Source: Leptothoe sp034932105
GTDB taxonomy: Bacteria; Cyanobacteriota; Cyanobacteriia; Phormidesmidales; Phormidesmidaceae
Direction: 5' to 3'
DNA length: 64,000 bases
NCBI RefSeq assembly: GCF_034932105.1
Contig: NZ_JAYGIG010000001.1
Location: forward strand, 124,001-188,000
In this document: piece by piece, positions 60,201-64,000 of the stretch
Layout of the letters: each line of letters begins with the position of its first letter
Numbering within the stretch: the first letter of the stretch is position 1
Program-made: the position numbers and the translations under genes
The notes under the pieces: model-generated
What the model was told of the DNA's origin: nothing
Database searches by the model: none
What the model saw: only the letters and a program-made list of their open reading frames with translations

Positions 60201-60692
60201 CTGAACGAATATTTTGAAGTCATGACCCAGGCCATTTTTGACCAGGGAGGTACCGTGGATAAATTTATGGGGGATGCGGTGCTGGCCCTATTTGGCGCAC
60301 CGGAGTCCCTCAGTCCCCAGGAGCAAGTGCGCCGTGCGATCGCAGCCGCTCGGCACATGTACAAAGCCCTAGAAAACCTCAACCAGCGGTGGCAGGGAGT
60401 CCCCGACGTCCAATTCCGCTGTGGCATTCACCAAGGCACAGCGGTGGTCGGCCTGTTTGGCAGCTCCAAGCGCGCTGACTATACCGCCATTGGCCCCAGC
60501 GTCAACATCGCCGCCCGCCTACAGGAAGCCGCCGATGGCAAAAGTATTTTGGTCTCTGCTGCCGTTGCCGACTACCTCAACACCGAGGACATTATTCAAT
60601 CCAGTGCCCTACAGCTGAAAGGCATTGACGAAAAAGTCCTCACATTTACCGTCAAAACCACCCTGCCTGAAGAACATTCGAGCAACGTTTGA
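57264..60692 (+). CDS. cyaC: CyaC-like hybrid: REC-GAF-GAF-histidine kinase-REC-adenylate cyclase
   Basis: A 1142-residue sensor that couples phosphorelay to cAMP synthesis. REC1 (15-130) has its phosphoacceptor Asp65 in SDQRMP and Lys116. Two GAF-like modules (about 165-305 and 320-475) follow. The kinase has His510 in NISHEFRTP, N-box NILSNAVKF and G-boxes DTGIGI and GTGLGLALVKEL. REC2 (790-910) has Asp838 in TDLMMP. The class III cyclase (950-1130) has metal Asp960 and Asp1004, and Lys1000 with Thr in DYTAIG, residues that select ATP. The order matches Arthrospira/Anabaena CyaC, except that both GAF modules are clear. The gene converges on the sigma-factor gene four bases away. Confidence 0.9.
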   Translation: MASQKHNQQISPSKLKILVVDDEPHNLDLLQRTFYREFQVLRADSGQAALTSLAQHPDTAAIISDQRMPSMSGTELLVQVANQYPNIIRMILTGYTDVADLVEAINAGKVFKYITKPWEEKDLRDIVHQAIDTHLLLKSRTQELDQLLEQETLLNEMTHTIHSAATSEEMLALIVRTLGTAFEVDYCVLRPLYNLSNSTQLCWTYQTASAPPMEESTLAATAMETDSIQVIQASDGPHPDVTHQAAYEILAPHSSLLIPLISKREPLAILALHHCQHPKPWSPRAIKQLKTLTDQAALALAQTWTHERVQALAQREVLINTITQAIHGSLEPQQIFSAITQKLGQALETDGCAISLWTQADDYVDCVGLYDAHQAHMLNRPKSQVKIRDNPLLQELLTSKSPVVLDDMSAPTDKPTPPTGSPEDLPFQVKAAALLLVPLITDGQIIGSISLRQSQPRRWHMEEINLAQAVANQAAIAVQQARLYQTTRQQAEQLLALDKQKTTFFQNISHEFRTPLTLTIGPLESAVEQGTGLPLEQSVIALRNSRRLLRLVNQLLDLQRLDAGQMQATFYPCDFALLVRTVAESFQAYCDRKHIRLTTQIQPCPSVFLDLEKFDKVLYNILSNAVKFTPAEGSIQITLNTFEKNCYLEIEDTGIGIRKEQLPHIFERFQQADGSASRTHEGTGLGLALVKELVELHGGDVRVSSVYGAGTLFTVELPIGADHLPADRVSHTVRTLEQQRAAVELADLHHEVAPHETEDRPIAPTSAMAPIDAPMCPLPNTPIDPTGANILVVDDNPDLRSYVASILQRQGHRISTAHNGAAGLEVARQIQPQLIITDLMMPQVSGLELIQQVRLEPQLQGIPIILLTANVDDDIRLEGTEKGADAYISKPFKDRELLAEVRNLLALKANERKVMELNEYLTNSVLKRFLPAALVKKAAQGTLQLQLTPEPRLVTVLFSDIVGFTQLSNTLRSRRVAQLLNEYFEVMTQAIFDQGGTVDKFMGDAVLALFGAPESLSPQEQVRRAIAAARHMYKALENLNQRWQGVPDVQFRCGIHQGTAVVGLFGSSKRADYTAIGPSVNIAARLQEAADGKSILVSAAVADYLNTEDIIQSSALQLKGIDEKVLTFTVKTTLPEEHSSNV

Positions 60693-60696
60693 GGTC

Positions 60697-61299
60697 TTAC
60701 CCCGTCGGCAAGCCATAGCTGTGCATGATGTGGCGCATGCGCTTTTTTGCCCGAGACACTCGCTGACGCAAGGTGGCCTGGGTGGGAATGTCGATTTCCC
60801 CCAGCTCCCCTAAACGCTGGGTGATTTGCTCCCACGAAAGTCGCTCAATGGTTCGCCACACCAGCAGCTGCGCCGTATGGTCATCCTCACGAGATAGGGT
60901 CCTCAGGGCTTTATAAAGCAAATCAATTTCGTGGCTCAGATCGATGGCTTCCAGCCCATATTCAGGCTCGGCACTGATGCCATACTCAATGTCTTCATAG
61001 CTCTGGGGGGCTTGGTGCTGGGCCTGACGACTTTTTTCACGCACAATATTAAACGCAGTGCGCTTCAGCCAGGCATGAGGGTTGTAGATCATTTCACCCG
61101 TGCGTTGTTTTGCCTTGCCTCTGAGGTAAGCCTCAAACAAAATTTCATAGGGCTCAAACTGATGCATCAGTCGAAACTGGTAGAGATGGCGACGGACCGT
61201 AGCTAAGGTGGAATAGGCATAGGAATTGCCACCACCTAAAATTTCTGAAAGGGCAAGATCCAAAACATCCAATAAAGGCAAGTCAGGTTGGTCAGCCAT
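60697..61299 (-). CDS. Sigma-70 family (ECF-like) RNA polymerase sigma factor
   Basis: A protein of 200 residues from the ATG at 61299. Region 2 is recognised in YEILFEAYLRGKAKQRTGE...NPHAWLKRTAFNIVRE, and region 4 in LSWEQITQRLGELG...TLRQRVSRAKKRMRHI, a helix-turn-helix for the -35 element. Region 1 is absent and region 3 short, as in group 3/4 factors. The frame opens at 61413, but that extension is not sigma-like. No anti-sigma gene is obvious next to it: the divergent neighbour is a small PG-binding-like protein. Its regulon cannot be guessed from the sequence. It converges with cyaC, ending four bases from it. Confidence 0.82.
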   Translation of the reverse strand: MADQPDLPLLDVLDLALSEILGGGNSYAYSTLATVRRHLYQFRLMHQFEPYEILFEAYLRGKAKQRTGEMIYNPHAWLKRTAFNIVREKSRQAQHQAPQSYEDIEYGISAEPEYGLEAIDLSHEIDLLYKALRTLSREDDHTAQLLVWRTIERLSWEQITQRLGELGEIDIPTQATLRQRVSRAKKRMRHIMHSYGLPTG

Positions 61300-61518
61300 A
61301 CCAATGCGCCATTTGATTCTATTTACAGTGACGTTCAGCTTGAACCTGTGACATTCCGCATGCTGGCTATGATTATTCAAATCTATGTAGATTTGCGTAC
61401 GCCGTACCGCCATTCGTCACAACCGGGTTAGGCCAAGAGCGCAGTCATCAGAAATTGAGCGTCACAGCGGCGTAGCCCCAGTCACTAACTCCTTAGCGCA
61501 CACCACCGGAGAGGCTTC

Positions 61519-62007
61519 ATGTTTAGCAGCCCTAGCTATCTAAATATCAGTGATTACGCCCAGCAACATCGGGAGTTGATTCAAGCTTATTGCCAGTTAT
61601 CAGTACAGCCTAACCTCAGCGATAGGGATACCGCCCGTCTGGATGCGATTTTGGCCACCGCTGAAACCGACCCGCTGATTAGTTTTTTAATTGATGAAGC
61701 CGATCACATGTTGGCCCATTTATATAACTTTATTGATGATGCCGATATCACCGAGCAACAGGAAAAATTACAGACCTGTCTCAGTGATGAATGGCTCAAC
61801 CAAGCATTTCAGGACCTCGCCTACCGTCTGCAATCCTCCCAATGCAAAAGTCTGCAGCAGTACCTCAAGACCCAGGGGTTTTACCAGGGGGCCATTGACG
61901 GTGTGCTAGGGCAGGTCACTAAAGTTGCTATGCAGAAATGTTGCGACCAGCAGGGTGAATTGCCACAGCCATTCCCCATAAATACCCCTGATGCAGTGAG
62001 CTGCTAA
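61519..62007 (+). CDS. Small protein with peptidoglycan-binding-like C-terminus
   Basis: A 162-residue protein. Residues 1-110 are helical and acidic, with no family I know. The C-terminal 45 residues contain LQQYLKTQGFYQGAIDGVLGQVTKVAMQK, which looks like a PG_binding_1 repeat of the type that binds cell wall. There is no signal peptide, so a wall role is unclear; the same repeat type occurs in cytosolic proteins of cyanobacteria. The gene is divergent from the sigma factor, with about 220 bases between, so they may share control. Confidence 0.68.
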   Translation: MFSSPSYLNISDYAQQHRELIQAYCQLSVQPNLSDRDTARLDAILATAETDPLISFLIDEADHMLAHLYNFIDDADITEQQEKLQTCLSDEWLNQAFQDLAYRLQSSQCKSLQQYLKTQGFYQGAIDGVLGQVTKVAMQKCCDQQGELPQPFPINTPDAVSC

Positions 62008-62263
62008 AAATCTCCATAGTCCTATCAGATAAAGGATTTAGACCACTTACTCTCCCCCTAGCAACGGACCCAGTCGATGTATTGACCACTACCGCCGTTG
62101 TCACATCTCTACGGATGTCATCACTAGTAAGTAAGTGACGTTGCTGATCTGCCAGATCATTCGATCTACAAAATTCTGACCTGGTGATCTTTGGATCGAG
62201 CGGTTCATCCCTAAATCAGCACCGGCAAGCGGTAAGCCGACTAGCAATCCCTTAAAGAGGACT

Positions 62264-62653
62264 ATGGAATCAAAACTTCAACGGTTAATCGAACGTTACC
62301 AACAGGGTGAACGTATGTTTCACGGTTTGGACTTAAGTAACTGCGACTTGAGTCACTTGCAGCTACCTGGCATCGACCTCAGCTACAGCGTCTTGAGTCA
62401 GGCTTGCTTAGTGGGGATAGATTTGGAATGGGCTATTTTGCGTAATGTCAATCTCACCAGCGCGAACTTAACCCAAGCCCACCTGCACCGGGCCAATTTA
62501 CGGCGGGCCAATTTGACCAGGGCCATCTTAAAGCAAGCCGACTTACGCGCCGCAGACTTGAGCGGTGCCACTATCATCAATACAATTTTTGCGGGCAGTA
62601 ATCTTTGGGGAACAGTGGCCCCTAATGGACTGAGCCCGCTCCACGTAGGCTAG
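62264..62653 (+). CDS. Pentapeptide repeat protein
   Basis: A 129-residue protein. After a short helical leader, residues 20-115 are about 17 tandem five-residue units with the A(D/N)LXX pattern (LSNCDLSHLQL, then ANLTQAHLHRANLRRANLTRA). These fold into a right-handed beta helix. Cyanobacteria have many such proteins, most without known function. No signal peptide or other domain. The start has AAAGAGGA about nine bases upstream. It is followed by a convergent gene ending at 62696. Confidence 0.88.
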   Translation: MESKLQRLIERYQQGERMFHGLDLSNCDLSHLQLPGIDLSYSVLSQACLVGIDLEWAILRNVNLTSANLTQAHLHRANLRRANLTRAILKQADLRAADLSGATIINTIFAGSNLWGTVAPNGLSPLHVG

Positions 62654-62695
62654 GACATCAGCTCTATCAGCCAGCGAAGCCGCCCGCCAGGGCAA

Positions 62696-63460
62696 CTACT
62701 CGATCCGCAGCCGACGGGTAATCACCACCAAGCCATCATCCCGAATCAGCAACCCCGAGACCCAGAGATGATCGTCACTGGTGGGGGCATCCCCTAGCTT
62801 AAATAAGCCACCGGCGGACAAGAGTTCCAGGTCGATGGGGCGGGGGACAAAGAAATCTTCTGGGGTGGTGCCTTCGTCTATGGCCGCACCTAGCAAATAA
62901 CGTTCACCCAAGGGCTCTTGCACAATGGCATCAAACCCATAGCTGTCACCGGGCACTACCCGCTCCGGCAGAATCACAACGACTTCTGGGGCCGAAGTAT
63001 CCGAATTCAGCTGATTGCGCTCAGATAAAATTTCTTGAAACGTGATTTTGTCATTGGTGAACTGCTGACGGGAGCGAATCACTGACTCTAGGGTGAGACG
63101 CCGGGGAGTGGTTTGAACCCCATCAATGTAGGTCACCGTCTCCGCTACGTAGCCGCCGTCTACCTCTTCCCACGATTGCAGCTCTACTCGGTAGTTAAGG
63201 GTGTCGTAACGCTCCCATAGCTGGGGTAGGGTGGCTTCAAGGGTGGCATAGTTAAAGCCGTCTTCATTGGTGAAGTCCTCGGCATAAAACGCCATTACGG
63301 CTTCAATGTCTTGGGCGTTGGAGGCTGATTCGATCTGCTCTAGGGCATTGACTAGGGCCGTGGGTGCCGTTTCTGGAGACGCCGCTTGAACCGGCAGCGT
63401 AACTATACTCATCCCTAGCAGACCCAACGACAGTAGAGACCAGCGGCAAGGATGAATCAT
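62696..63460 (-). CDS. Secreted NTF2/SnoaL-like hypothetical protein
   Basis: A 254-residue protein with a signal peptide (HPCRWSLLSLGLLGMSIVTLPVQAA). The N-terminal mature half resembles a SnoaL/NTF2-type domain (LVNALEQIESASNAQDIEAVMAFYAEDF, then YNYRVELQSWEEVDGGYVAETVTY). The C-terminal part is beta-rich and less familiar, with VVVILPERVVPGDSYGFDAIV. Such cystatin-like folds bind small ligands or act as scaffolds; the function is unknown. I start at the ATG at 63460 with GAGG upstream; the frame is open from 63559. The upstream neighbour murG is divergent. Confidence 0.72.
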   Translation of the reverse strand: MIHPCRWSLLSLGLLGMSIVTLPVQAASPETAPTALVNALEQIESASNAQDIEAVMAFYAEDFTNEDGFNYATLEATLPQLWERYDTLNYRVELQSWEEVDGGYVAETVTYIDGVQTTPRRLTLESVIRSRQQFTNDKITFQEILSERNQLNSDTSAPEVVVILPERVVPGDSYGFDAIVQEPLGERYLLGAAIDEGTTPEDFFVPRPIDLELLSAGGLFKLGDAPTSDDHLWVSGLLIRDDGLVVITRRLRIE

Positions 63461-63741
63461 AGGTAAAGTCCTCGGTAATAATATTCCGTAACGATAGGTA
63501 ATACGACGAGCAATTAGGGATGGAAAACTATCTGGGGGGGCAATGGTCTGATCAATCAATACAATGGCTCAGAACAATGTCTCAGAAAGTGCTGCCCCAT
63601 AGGAACCAATTCAGCAGATAATAACCAATGGCTAAGTTACCCTCATACATAACATTAGGCACAATTCTCACTCTACAAACCAGCTCGCTAATCTAAATTT
63701 ACGGCAGCGATGGTTCCTAGATGGTCTGGGCCTTTCACATT

Positions 63742-64000
63742 ATGGACGACAGACAAGAAAATGGTGAAGTCAATAGGATCTTGATTGCCGCCAGTGGTAC
63801 CGGTGGACATCTTTTTCCTGCGATCGCAACCGCCGAAAAACTAGACAGCACCATCGAATGGCTAGGGGTACCCGATCGGCTAGAGACCGAGCTGGTACCC
63901 AAACACTACCCCCTCCATACAGTCCGCATGGGAGGCGTTCAGGGGAAACTGGGCCTGGGCAGCTTAAAAGTTCTGGCTCAATTTGTGCAAGCCACCCTAG
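63742..64000 (+). CDS. murG: UDP-GlcNAc:lipid II precursor transferase MurG, N-terminal part (truncated)
   Basis: The open frame from the ATG at 63742 runs off the window end. It opens with ILIAASGTGGHLFPAIATAEKL, the MurG N-terminal glycine-rich loop that binds lipid I. MurG adds N-acetylglucosamine to lipid I to make lipid II on the inner membrane. An in-frame ATG at 63721 is an alternative start; neither has a good ribosome site. Only 86 codons are visible, so the rest cannot be checked. Confidence 0.9.
   Translation, partial: MDDRQENGEVNRILIAASGTGGHLFPAIATAEKLDSTIEWLGVPDRLETELVPKHYPLHTVRMGGVQGKLGLGSLKVLAQFVQATL

Noticed and set aside
1..64000. tRNA, rRNA, CRISPR array, prophage or intact IS
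   Set aside because: I looked for T-loop consensus, regularly spaced repeats and transposase or phage proteins and found none; short tRNA-like stretches lack cloverleaf pairing.

Overview
The window is chromosomal DNA from a cyanobacterium. The evidence is the gene content: cytochrome c-550 of photosystem II (psbV), the chlorophyll-cyclase factor Ycf54, a probable small photosystem II assembly protein, a FBT/BT1-type carrier, a carotenoid-cleavage oxygenase and a GGPP synthase. The HIP1 octamer GCGATCGC also recurs on the order of once every 2-3 kb. A glucosylglycerol-phosphate phosphatase (stpA) suggests a salt-tolerant, brackish or marine lineage. The species cannot be named from the sequence alone. 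I see no rRNA, tRNA, CRISPR array, intact insertion sequence or prophage.

Layout. 0-5.6 kb: end of a tag-type glycosylase, an M17 aminopeptidase, a Psb35-like membrane peptide with its own promoter and terminator, and a long Rad50/SbcC-like ATPase. 5.6-17.2 kb is the most accessory-looking part. It holds 1.5 kb of gene-poor DNA with short tandem and palindromic repeats, a caspase-nSTAND-membrane protein, msrA, DUF3386, a lipoprotein, a beta-hydroxyacid dehydrogenase, uppS and an HTH-NB-ARC-TPR protein. 17.2-27 kb: a YrdC/YciO protein divergent from an stpA-glucokinase operon, a 540-base intergenic region rich in hairpins, coaX, an M48 protease, DUF4330, a secreted protein made of four 69-bp repeats, an FBT carrier and a carotenoid oxygenase. 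27-31 kb: a small hypothetical gene ending in a nested inverted repeat, then folD, crtE and a DUF212 gene in series. 31.5-39 kb (minus strand): ycf54, then an exopolysaccharide/exosortase cluster transcribed as aminotransferase, cyanoexosortase A, its partner protein, Wza-like exporter and Wzc-like tyrosine autokinase. 39-49 kb: methyltransferase, argF, a CPBP protease, clpS, small conserved cyanobacterial proteins, a STAS protein, a B12-binding radical SAM protein and a polyamine-type binding protein. 49-57 kb: psbV, accD, prepilin peptidase, leuB, a YqiA-like esterase, a HisC-like aminotransferase and a GNAT enzyme. 57-64 kb: a CyaC-like multidomain adenylate cyclase, a sigma-70-like factor, a pentapeptide-repeat protein, an NTF2-like secreted protein and the start of murG.

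How the parts fit. Much of the window is housekeeping: amino acid, cofactor, isoprenoid and envelope synthesis. The signalling and possible defence layer is two STAND-type NTPases (one fused to a caspase domain), the CyaC-like hybrid cyclase, an alternative sigma factor and a lone STAS protein. Envelope functions cluster in the Wza/Wzc/exosortase block. Recurrent sequence curiosities are perfect 11-15-bp tandem duplications, two of which duplicate a start codon and create a short overlapping upstream ORF, and four gene pairs whose 3' ends overlap on opposite strands.
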